This document shows, piece after piece, positions 6,995-13,207 of a stretch of DNA of 13,207 bases. The stretch comes from DATLYB01 sp964502525 (GTDB taxonomy: Bacteria; Bacteroidota; Bacteroidia; Chitinophagales; CAIOSU01), in the NCBI GenBank assembly GCA_964502525.1, contig CAZCXH010000147.1, forward strand, positions 1 through 13,207. The letters are read 5' to 3'. Made by a program: the position numbers and the translations under genes. The notes below the pieces were generated by a model, which saw only the letters and a list, made by a program, of their open reading frames with translations, searched no databases and was not told where the DNA came from. Position 1 is the stretch's first letter, and every line of letters starts with the position of its first letter.

Positions 6995-9900
6995 CTAATC
7001 AACTTCCTCATCCTGCGGCACACTTTGATAGCGTGACTTCACGAAGTTGCACCAGTCGCAGTTCTTATCGTTGCAGCCGGTTTTGAATTCCAGGTTCATG
7101 ATGCTGTTGTAGGTGCGCGCAATCTGGTCCTTCACCATTTCCGTTTCAGAGTCGCCTGCGGAGATGCGATGCTTGTAATATTTTCCATCATCACCGGGCT
7201 GTACGAAGTCAATTTCAGCGGAAGCGAATTTCCAGTCCACCTGCGGGGAGTTTTCAATCAATATTCTGTAGAACACCGCCTGCCGCCAATATTCGCCATC
7301 CAGCGCAAGCAGTTTCTTTTGCCCGTTTTTCGGATTGCCGGTTTTGTAATCCACCACGTTCACATTCTTTCCTTCAAACTCAATCTTGTCCACCTTCCCC
7401 GTGATGGGCGTGCCGTTCACCTCCACATCACGGAAATAACGCTCGGGCGAGATGACGTTGTTCCATGAAGGGATGTAGTGTTGGAAATATTGCGACAACA
7501 CATTTTTTCCGTATTCAAGCCTGCGTTTGAACTGCTCTTCGGTGAACGCATCTTCCTGCCGGTGCATTGACATTTCAAAGTCGCGGAGCAATGTTTCAAC
7601 GGGAGGGAATTTCTTTCCTTCGGCAGCAAGCATCTTCCTTGAAAGTTGTTCCAGCGCGAAATGCACGGCAATGCCAAACGCCTGGTGCTCGCTCTTTGCC
7701 GTGGGCACCTTCAGTACATATTTGAAATAAAAACTAATCGGGCAGCGCAGGTATTCATTCAGGTGGGTGATGCTGAGCGAATAATTTTCCAGCGCCTTGC
7801 GCATCCTCGTCTCTTCAACCAGTTCAAGTTGAGGCGTCTTTTCTTCCGTCATCAGTTGTTCATGGAAATGCAGCAGCGCATCATCGCCCACCTCAATTTT
7901 CCGGGCAGCGATGCCGCATGACGTGACGATTTCCCCAACAAAGCGGCACTCCTGCTGGTCAACCATGTTCTTGTCGGACGTGTGGTAACTGACGTATAAA
8001 TATTTTTTAGCTCGCGTCATGGCGACATAAAACAAGCGCCTCGACTCCTCCTGCTCATCGCCATCAGCAGTGTATCGCGTCACCATGTTGTCGGGAAACC
8101 CGTAGCCCGTTCCCCTGCCGCCCTTTTCCCATGCTTCTTTTGTGCAGCCAAGCAGGAATACGTAATCAAACTCCAGTCCTTTCGATGAATGCGCGGTCAA
8201 CAGATTCACACCGCTTTCGCTGAAGGAAATTTTGCTGACGGGCAACTCGATTTTGTCAGCGCGCATCATGCCGATGATTTCAACCAACCTGCGGATGGTG
8301 AGGCGAGGGTTTTTCGCGCTCTCGCTTTTCACAAAATTGAAGAACGTGGTCATCTCCTGCATCAGCCACATCTTGTCGGGCGATTGCAGGATGTATTTCA
8401 GCACGCCACCGCGGGTCACAATCTTTTCCAGCAATTGCTGCACGGTGAGGTTTTTTGCTTCGCTGATCCAGTATTCCAAATCATCGCCCAGCTTTTTGAT
8501 GACGCGCAAATTCCCGTCATCATTCTCACCGAACAATTCATTCTTCATCCGCGTTGAAACCTGCTTTATTTCTTCACGCCACGTCATCATACGGCTGTCA
8601 CGCTTCCCTTGCCCTATCTCCAGGGCGATGCGCGCAATCACCAGCGGATTGATGTTGAATATGTCAAAATGCAATATGTCAAACAGCAGATGCTCTCCGC
8701 TTTTCGGTGACTGCGTTTCCGCATCAATGTATTCCAGTATCGTGATGACATGGCTCACCATTGCTGCATTCAGCACGTTGGCCCTGCGCTTCAGGTTCAC
8801 CGATATGTTGCTTGCCTCAAGGCAGCGCGCCAAATCTTCCACCTGCCGGTGTTTGCGGTAAATCACCGCGATGCTGCCGGGGTTCACGCCTTTTTCTTTC
8901 AGCGCCATGATTTCCTGCGCGAGATGGGCGGTTTCATAATCCACGCTCGGATATTCGCGTATTTCAGGCTGCGCATCAAAACCTGCATTATTTCCTTTTG
9001 CAGTCAGATCCTTGCTCAGCCCCGGAATGGCGTTGATGAGCCGCTCGCGGTTGCGGTCAATAAGCGCTTTCGCCACATCAAGAATTTTCTGCGAGGAGCG
9101 ATAGTTCTCTGTGATGAGAAAAACTTTCGCATCCGCATACTGCGCGCGAAACTGCATGATATTCTGCACGTTTGCGCCCTGGAAGCGGAAGATGGACTGG
9201 TCATCATCTCCCACCACAAATACGTTCGGCTCGTCCCAATAGCTGATAAGCTGGCGCAAGATCTGGTTTTGAATACCATTGGTATCCTGATATTCATCAA
9301 CGAGAACGTATTGAAAACGTTCCTGATAGTTCAAAAGCAGATCGGCATTTTGTTCAAACGCATTCCGCATCCACAGCAGCATGTCGTCAAAATCGTAACG
9401 CTTCATTTTCATGACGGTTTCCACATAACGCGGAAATTCATTCGCTGCGGCTTTAAGTTTTTCCATCTGATCTTCAACTTCCCTGATTTTTGAAACCTTC
9501 AGATCTCCCTTTTGATAGCCTTTTGATTTGCTGGAATTTTTGTAGCGATATTCTTCTCGATCGGGAAGTGAGGCGATGTATTCACCAATTTTATCGAATA
9601 TATATTCAGAAGTCCATCCTTCCTTCTTCATCGCGCTGAACAGATCACGCATCCGTTTTCTCTCGAAATACGGGTCGGCAGTGACACGCTTCAGAGGATG
9701 ATCGAGCGGGAAGCCGTCAATCATTTTCCGCAGGATGTCATTCACTTCCAGATCGGAAATCAGTTCCAGGTCGTGGATGCCGAACAGGTCGAGATTGTCC
9801 TGGATGATGTTGTTGCAGAATGCATGAAACGTGTTAATGGTGAGGCGGTAGGCTTCCGGCCCGATAAACTTCAGCAGGCGCTTGCGCATGGCGATGGCGC

Positions 9901-10165
9901 CTGCGTCCGTATAGGTAAGGCATAAAATGTTTTCAGGACGGGCATCGGTATTCTCCAAGATGTATCCAATGCGGGCGGCAAGGATTTGCGTCTTGCCCGT
10001 TCCCGGTCCGGCAATCACCAGCACGGGACCTTCAATGGTTTCAACTGCTTTGCGCTGTTCGGGATTGAGCTTTTTCAGTTCTTCCCTGAATGATTCACGA
10101 TAACGGTTTGCGCGGGGCGTGTTATCGCTGGAATTGCCGTACGGAGTTTGAGAGAAAAGATCCAT
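6995..10165 (-). CDS. UvrD-type helicase fused to RecB-like nuclease
   Basis: This 1056-residue protein is a superfamily 1A helicase with a C-terminal PD-(D/E)XK nuclease. Helicase motifs are complete: Q-motif LNPEQ (33-37), Walker A AGPGTGKT (52-59), Walker B VDEYQDT (289-295), motif III GDDDQSIFRFQGA (319-331), motif IV NYRSSQ (354-359), motif V TAHSSKGLEFD (657-667) and motif VI RRLFYVAMTRAK (709-720). The nuclease carries H835, D926, D939 and K941 (VDYKTG) and Q962/Y966, the active-site set of RecB and AddB nucleases. C808 with C1031, C1036 and C1039 could hold a 4Fe-4S cluster, as in AddB and Cas4. The expected role is ATP-driven unwinding and trimming of DNA ends in repair or recombination. 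It converges on the beta-helix gene with 31 bp between stop codons, and appears monocistronic. Such fusions are common in Bacteroidota genomes, and nothing nearby suggests phage defence. Confidence 0.95.
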   Translation of the reverse strand: MDLFSQTPYGNSSDNTPRANRYRESFREELKKLNPEQRKAVETIEGPVLVIAGPGTGKTQILAARIGYILENTDARPENILCLTYTDAGAIAMRKRLLKFIGPEAYRLTINTFHAFCNNIIQDNLDLFGIHDLELISDLEVNDILRKMIDGFPLDHPLKRVTADPYFERKRMRDLFSAMKKEGWTSEYIFDKIGEYIASLPDREEYRYKNSSKSKGYQKGDLKVSKIREVEDQMEKLKAAANEFPRYVETVMKMKRYDFDDMLLWMRNAFEQNADLLLNYQERFQYVLVDEYQDTNGIQNQILRQLISYWDEPNVFVVGDDDQSIFRFQGANVQNIMQFRAQYADAKVFLITENYRSSQKILDVAKALIDRNRERLINAIPGLSKDLTAKGNNAGFDAQPEIREYPSVDYETAHLAQEIMALKEKGVNPGSIAVIYRKHRQVEDLARCLEASNISVNLKRRANVLNAAMVSHVITILEYIDAETQSPKSGEHLLFDILHFDIFNINPLVIARIALEIGQGKRDSRMMTWREEIKQVSTRMKNELFGENDDGNLRVIKKLGDDLEYWISEAKNLTVQQLLEKIVTRGGVLKYILQSPDKMWLMQEMTTFFNFVKSESAKNPRLTIRRLVEIIGMMRADKIELPVSKISFSESGVNLLTAHSSKGLEFDYVFLLGCTKEAWEKGGRGTGYGFPDNMVTRYTADGDEQEESRRLFYVAMTRAKKYLYVSYHTSDKNMVDQQECRFVGEIVTSCGIAARKIEVGDDALLHFHEQLMTEEKTPQLELVEETRMRKALENYSLSITHLNEYLRCPISFYFKYVLKVPTAKSEHQAFGIAVHFALEQLSRKMLAAEGKKFPPVETLLRDFEMSMHRQEDAFTEEQFKRRLEYGKNVLSQYFQHYIPSWNNVISPERYFRDVEVNGTPITGKVDKIEFEGKNVNVVDYKTGNPKNGQKKLLALDGEYWRQAVFYRILIENSPQVDWKFASAEIDFVQPGDDGKYYKHRISAGDSETEMVKDQIARTYNSIMNLEFKTGCNDKNCDWCNFVKSRYQSVPQDEEVD

Positions 10166-10235
10166 TATGGAAATTTAGAAAAAAAATGACAGCCTCGATT
10201 CTGCATAGGGTAATAAATTGAATGTCTCCTAAACA

Positions 10236-10273
10236 GAGAAAGGGAATCCGCGCTTTGGCGAATCCCCTTTCTC
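10236..10273 (-). terminator. 16-bp hairpin downstream of the DUF4476 gene
   Basis: As minus-strand RNA, GAGAAAGGGGATTCGC pairs with GCGGATTCCCTTTCTC across a CAAAGC loop. All 16 positions pair, two of them as G-U. As plus-strand RNA the same two positions would be A-C mismatches, so the structure favours minus-strand transcription. It lies 104 bp past the stop of the minus-strand gene ending at 10377 and 71 bp before the helicase start. The 3' side (TGTTTAGG) is only weakly U-rich, so it may be an imperfect intrinsic terminator, a 3'-end stabiliser or an element in the helicase leader. Confidence 0.5.
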
Positions 10274-10361
10274 CCCTCTGCCCTCAAAGTTCAGTTCCTC
10301 AAGGTTTAAATTTTAGTTTCAGGTTTAATGTTATGTTTGAAAATTTGTTCAACAACTTCAT

Positions 10362-10378
10362 GCTTTAAACCTTAAACT
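10362..10378 (-). repeat. 17-nt stop-codon-proximal motif, copy 1
   Basis: In the sense of the DUF4476 gene this reads AGTTTAAGGTTTAAAGC and overlaps its TAG stop codon. The identical 17 nt occurs in sense orientation at 13154-13170, just after the stop of the beta-barrel gene. A partial inverted copy, AAGGTTTAAA, lies at 10301-10310, within a stretch rich in GTTTAA-like words (10301-10340). Confidence 0.6.
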
Positions 10379-11192
10379 ATCGGATGCTTGCCTGCAAATC
10401 ACTGATGCTGCTTTCAAACGTGAAGGCGTCATACACGATATAGTATTTATCAGGGTTCACTACCTTGTCATAAGCGCTTTTAGCCACTTTCACCTTTGTT
10501 GATTCAAAGGTGAACACATTCAGCATCTGAAGCACTTGTTGCGAGGTGAAATAATTGCTGCCGATGGCGCCCATCGCAATATCTTCCCGGGTGCTCTCAA
10601 ACGATTTGGAATCTATCACGTTCAGCAATCGGCTGAAATCATCCTGGCTCATTGGGGTTCTGAAGCCCGTGCCAGGATAGCTACCCCAGTTATTACCGTT
10701 CCAGTCATTGCCATTCCAATTATTGTCATAGCCTGACGTGTTGCTGCAATTTGAAGACCGCATACCGCCATGGTGAGGATGGTTGCCATCAGGAAAGGGC
10801 GAATATCCCGGCAGGCATCCAGGAGCCGGAGCAGGTTCGACATACAGCGCTTCGTAATCTTCAATTATCAAACTGTTGCCCCTGTGGATGACCGCATAGG
10901 TTGCGAATCCTTCGAAAATCTCAACATTGCCGCGGAACACCTGCGTCATGCTGCCGTGCCACCCGAATGGATGCTGCATGACGGCAAGCACCTTCAGGCG
11001 GTGAACACCCGGAGTGAGATTCAATATCTCATGCTGCGAGGTCACGGAGCCATGCGGCACACCGTCCACCAGCACTGAGATGGGCCTGCCGTCAAACATG
11101 TGCAGGTTGAGCGCTGTTCTTGCGTGGTTGGCAAACGTTGCAGCGGTAAGGGCTAACAAAAAAATTGCAATGAGTAGAAGTTTGATTTTCAT
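10377..11192 (-). CDS. Secreted DUF4476-domain protein
   Basis: I chose the start at 11192 because GGAGGT at 11197-11202 is a strong Shine-Dalgarno and the protein then opens with a signal peptide (about 1-21, MKIKLLLIAIFLL...TFA). The frame is open further upstream but gives no sensible N terminus. The 271-residue product has three parts. Residues 22-120 form a beta-rich module (LNLHMFDGRPISVLVDGV, then LTPGVHRLKVLAV) resembling short carbohydrate-binding or PEGA-like domains. Residues 120-178 are a Pro/Gly/Asn-rich linker with repeated NWNGND-type units. Residues 179-268 are a DUF4476 domain with three helical repeats marked by SFEST (197), FTFEST (227) and FTFESS (257), 30 residues apart. 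The domain is largely confined to Bacteroidota and its role is unknown. The protein is probably periplasmic or surface exposed. It lies 188 bp downstream of gldB on the same strand. Confidence 0.85.
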   Translation of the reverse strand: MKIKLLLIAIFLLALTAATFANHARTALNLHMFDGRPISVLVDGVPHGSVTSQHEILNLTPGVHRLKVLAVMQHPFGWHGSMTQVFRGNVEIFEGFATYAVIHRGNSLIIEDYEALYVEPAPAPGCLPGYSPFPDGNHPHHGGMRSSNCSNTSGYDNNWNGNDWNGNNWGSYPGTGFRTPMSQDDFSRLLNVIDSKSFESTREDIAMGAIGSNYFTSQQVLQMLNVFTFESTKVKVAKSAYDKVVNPDKYYIVYDAFTFESSISDLQASIR

Positions 11193-11196
11193 AGTT

Positions 11197-11202
11197 ACCT
11201 CC
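11197..11202 (-). promoter_or_regulatory. Shine-Dalgarno deciding the DUF4476 gene start
   Basis: On the minus strand GGAGGT stands 4 nt before the ATG at 11192. It supports this start over the two earlier in-frame ATGs at 11204 and 11384. Confidence 0.7.
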
Positions 11203-11380
11203 ATTTTAAGGTGTATAAAACCAAGACCGTGCCAAAGTTTAAGGGTGAATGTGAATATACCGAAACAAGTCAGGTTTTCGAAAAAATGAAACGGTAAAAT
11301 GTTCGGTATACAAAGACGATTTCCCGAAAAAGGAGATGGACGAGGTTGTGAAGAGGATGTGAAACAGCAATTCCTGAATT

Positions 11381-12409
11381 TCAAAACAGCTTTCTGCTCG
11401 GCTTGTATCCCGATTGCGAAAGCACCGTCTGCGGGTCTTTTTGCAGCAGTTCATCAAATGATAAGTCAGGATACTTATTAGCGTAAGCCCTCACAATCTG
11501 CCACCCCACCCAGGTGCCGACATTGCCAGGCGCATCCTTGGGCATCCCGGATGAAGAGGGACCGGGTGCGATATAAAGTTTTTGCTTTTCAGTGTCAACC
11601 GTATAAAGCAGATCGCGGTCAATGAAGAACTTCCAGATTTCAGGCTCGTTGACAAAGCACCAGTGAATATCTTCGGGGTTGAAGCCTATTTTTTTGTAGT
11701 CTTCCTCATCAGGCATCACGAGGTCGATAAAATACAGCACCATGCCATTGCTGATCATATGGCTCAGCATCGTGTTATCATGAGGCTCGATTTTGAAGTT
11801 TTCGGTGGCAAGCGCCTTCATGCAGTTGGCGGTGAGGTACTCGGGTGAAAATTTCTCATACATGTATTTCGGATAAAGGTCATGATAATATTTGAAATTC
11901 TCCCCGAGGTACATGTCCAATCCGATGCCAAGAAAAGTTGTGTCGTAAGTAATGGCTGAGTAGCTGAAATTAGAGATGAATGTTACAACTTCCGGGATAT
12001 TTCTATGGGGGAAATAGAATTTGTAATACCGCAAAGCCCGGGACAATTCGTCTTCGATCATTTTTGTATCACCAAAGGTTTTTTCGCAACTGTCGCGCAC
12101 TTCCTGGACGTAAGGATCACTCAGATATCTGTTGAGCCTGACGATGGTTGAATCCGGCTGCTTATAATAGTCGCCAAGCACCAAAAGCTCGCGTACATAA
12201 AAGGACAGGAAGCCGCGGTAAACGCTGTCAATAGCCGGAAACTGCGCCTGCATGTTTTCCGGACTTAACCTGAACAGGATATTATCCAACCTGTTAATCT
12301 TGATGTTGACCTCTATTCCTGCGAGGTCTGCATTTTTTCTAATTTTGTTGCAATGACATCCTCCGGTCAGGAGAAGGAAAACAACAACTGCATTAAGCAT
12401 AATTTTCAT
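11381..12409 (-). CDS. gldB: Gliding motility lipoprotein GldB
   Basis: This is a 342-residue lipoprotein matching GldB, which is required for gliding in Flavobacterium johnsoniae and is widespread in Bacteroidota, including non-gliders. The family's conserved blocks are recognisable: YFPHRNIPEVVTFIS (132-146), LGIGLDMYLG (160-169), the KFSPEYLTANCMKALA segment, and GTWVGWQIVRAY near residues 298-309. The chosen start at 12409 gives MKIMLNAVVVFLLLTGGC, a lipoprotein signal with C18 as the likely lipidated residue. Earlier in-frame ATGs at 12463 and 12640 would add an extra hydrophobic stretch and run into the divergent gene. A TAnnTTTG promoter element at 12447-12440 also lies downstream of those ATGs and so supports 12409. 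Length fits the family. The commonly adjacent gldC is not present here. Its molecular activity is not established. Confidence 0.92.
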   Translation of the reverse strand: MKIMLNAVVVFLLLTGGCHCNKIRKNADLAGIEVNIKINRLDNILFRLSPENMQAQFPAIDSVYRGFLSFYVRELLVLGDYYKQPDSTIVRLNRYLSDPYVQEVRDSCEKTFGDTKMIEDELSRALRYYKFYFPHRNIPEVVTFISNFSYSAITYDTTFLGIGLDMYLGENFKYYHDLYPKYMYEKFSPEYLTANCMKALATENFKIEPHDNTMLSHMISNGMVLYFIDLVMPDEEDYKKIGFNPEDIHWCFVNEPEIWKFFIDRDLLYTVDTEKQKLYIAPGPSSSGMPKDAPGNVGTWVGWQIVRAYANKYPDLSFDELLQKDPQTVLSQSGYKPSRKLF

Positions 12410-12439
12410 TTCCGCTGATATTGGCATTCCAACAATTAT

Positions 12440-12471
12440 CAAAAATAATATTTTAAAGTTCATGAAAGCAA
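12440..12471 (-). promoter_or_regulatory. Bacteroidota-type promoter of gldB
   Basis: On the minus strand TATTTTTG (12447-12440) matches the Bacteroidota -7 consensus TAnnTTTG exactly. A TTG (12471-12469) lies 21 nt upstream as a partial -33 element. Transcription would begin near 12436, leaving a leader of about 26 nt before the ATG at 12409. The element overlaps the start of the divergent beta-barrel gene. Confidence 0.5.
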
Positions 12472-13151
12472 TATTGATACAAACAATGCTGCTGGCTACT
12501 GCCGTTTGCTTCGGGCAGCCGGATTTGAGATTCGGATTCACTGCCAACCCGCTTATTTCATGGATGAATCCGGAGGCCAGCGAAATTGAAAAGGGGAAAG
12601 TGCGTGGCGGCATAGAATACGGGTTTATTACAGACATCAATTTCAGCGAGAATTACATCCTTGCCACAGGCATCACTGTTACGCTTTCAGGGGGCAACCT
12701 GGTTTATACTGATTCGGTGCTGATGAGGAATCAGGGAGACACCCTGTTTGCCGGTGATGTCAATACCAGGTTCAAGCTGCATTACATTAATCTGCCGGTG
12801 GTTTTCAAGATGAGGACAAATCAAATTGGCAAATTCAGGTATTATGGCGGACTGGGATTGGTGATGTCATTCCGCTACAAAGCGCGAGTTGACGCTGAAG
12901 CAAATGGCGTTCAGATTTTTGAAAACGACAATATCGTAAAGAACAAGGATCAAACGGATGGCGTCTTTGAATCGCTCATTTTTGACCTTGCTCTTCACGT
13001 TGAAGGCGGCATTGAATATCCTTTCAGCGAGAAAACCGCATTGGTGGCTGGCGTGTTTTACCGCAACGGCTTCGTCAATGTGCTCAGCGACTTTAACGAA
13101 GATAAAATCGGCCTCAATAACCTCGGTTTAAGAATCGGAGTACTATTCTGA
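12462..13151 (+). CDS. Outer-membrane beta-barrel protein (porin family)
   Basis: This 229-residue protein has a signal peptide (about 1-18, ending ATAVCFG before Q19). The rest is made of alternating polar/hydrophobic strands typical of the OMP_b-brl_2 family, often labelled 'PorT family' in Bacteroidota. Diagnostic stretches are RGGIEYGFITDINFSENYILATG, split here as IEYGFITDINF (about 51-61) and ENYILATGITV, then HYINLPVVFKMRT (about 107-119), YYGGLGLVM and the C-terminal NNLGLRIGVLF. The last ends in phenylalanine, as expected for insertion by the BAM complex. The family is large and functionally mixed; I do not claim it is the PorT/SprT component of the T9SS. It is transcribed divergently from gldB, with only 52 bp between starts, so promoter regions overlap. 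A Shine-Dalgarno is not visible. The identical 17-nt motif and the right inverted-repeat arm follow its stop. Confidence 0.85.
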   Translation: MKAILIQTMLLATAVCFGQPDLRFGFTANPLISWMNPEASEIEKGKVRGGIEYGFITDINFSENYILATGITVTLSGGNLVYTDSVLMRNQGDTLFAGDVNTRFKLHYINLPVVFKMRTNQIGKFRYYGGLGLVMSFRYKARVDAEANGVQIFENDNIVKNKDQTDGVFESLIFDLALHVEGGIEYPFSEKTALVAGVFYRNGFVNVLSDFNEDKIGLNNLGLRIGVLF

Positions 13152-13153
13152 GC

Positions 13154-13170
13154 AGTTTAAGGTTTAAAGC
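13154..13170 (+). repeat. 17-nt stop-codon-proximal motif, copy 2
   Basis: AGTTTAAGGTTTAAAGC begins 2 nt after the TGA of the beta-barrel gene and is identical, in sense orientation, to the motif overlapping the stop of the DUF4476 gene (reverse complement of 10362-10378). It directly abuts the right arm of the near-terminal inverted repeat. Confidence 0.6.
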
Positions 13171-13201
13171 GGGCAGTTCTAATAATTCTACCACTTACTC
13201 C
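13171..13201 (-). repeat. Right arm of near-terminal 31-nt inverted repeat
   Basis: This is the reverse complement of 57-87 with a single mismatch. It starts 20 bp after the stop of the beta-barrel gene, and only 6 bases of the window lie beyond it. The inward-facing flanks of the two copies (ATAAGTTGTAG at 88 and GCTTTAAACC reading inward from 13170) do not match, so the shared unit ends at the CTGCCC side. How far it extends outward cannot be seen. Confidence 0.8.
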
Positions 13202-13207
13202 CTCTCC

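Noticed and set aside
6963..6997. Shared terminator between the convergent beta-helix and helicase genes
   Set aside because: Only a 5-bp stem (AGCCG/CGGCT) with a 24-nt loop and no U-run on either strand.
8232..9493. Plus-strand reading frames of 209 and 247 codons opposite the helicase gene
   Set aside because: The helicase motifs on the minus strand account for the sequence; the opposite frames have no start signals or domains.
6995..10165. Phage-defence helicase-nuclease system
   Set aside because: The protein stands alone among housekeeping and envelope genes, and this fusion architecture is common in Bacteroidota; nothing nearby supports a defence island.
12410..12640. Longer gldB starting at 12640 or 12463
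   Set aside because: Would overlap the divergent beta-barrel gene, bury the lipoprotein signal, and start upstream of the best promoter element.

Overview
The window looks like chromosomal DNA of a Bacteroidota bacterium. Three things point there: two secreted proteins end in type IX secretion (T9SS) C-terminal sorting domains, a GldB-type gliding-motility lipoprotein is present, and there is a DUF4476 protein, a domain found almost only in this phylum. Most genes lack a Shine-Dalgarno sequence, and at least one promoter candidate matches the Bacteroidota TAnnTTTG element. I cannot name the genus. There is no transposase, integrase, phage gene, CRISPR array or RNA gene that I can support.

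Layout. Bases 1-536 are non-coding and hold one arm of a near-terminal inverted repeat plus a cluster of small GC-rich hairpins of REP type. On the minus strand follow, in transcription order, a T9SS-exported repeat protein (3536-2412), a Crp/Fnr-family regulator (2322-1711) and an AlkB alkane/fatty-acid-type monooxygenase (1631-537). A clean FNR-box-like palindrome sits between the regulator and alkB, so this looks like a small local control circuit. Bases 3537-3954 hold a nested inverted-repeat element of about 235 bp between two divergent T9SS cargo genes. The plus-strand gene 3955-6963 encodes a large secreted right-handed beta-helix protein with about ten repeats of roughly 62 residues.

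Converging on it is a 1056-residue UvrD-type helicase fused to a RecB-like nuclease (10165-6995). Upstream of that, also on the minus strand, lie the DUF4476 protein (11192-10377) and gldB (12409-11381). A divergent outer-membrane beta-barrel protein (12462-13151) closes the window, and only about 52 bp separate its start from that of gldB.

Themes. The T9SS cargoes, GldB and the beta-barrel protein all belong to the cell-envelope and gliding/secretion world of Bacteroidota. The helicase-nuclease is probably a DNA-repair housekeeping enzyme, and AlkB with its regulator is an accessory catabolic module. The most unusual material is non-coding: the 31-nt inverted repeat at both ends, the nested dyad element, the REP-like hairpin cluster, the alkB operator, a hairpin that pairs fully only as minus-strand RNA, and an identical 17-nt motif at the stop codons of two genes. 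I did not find a convincing new multi-gene system.
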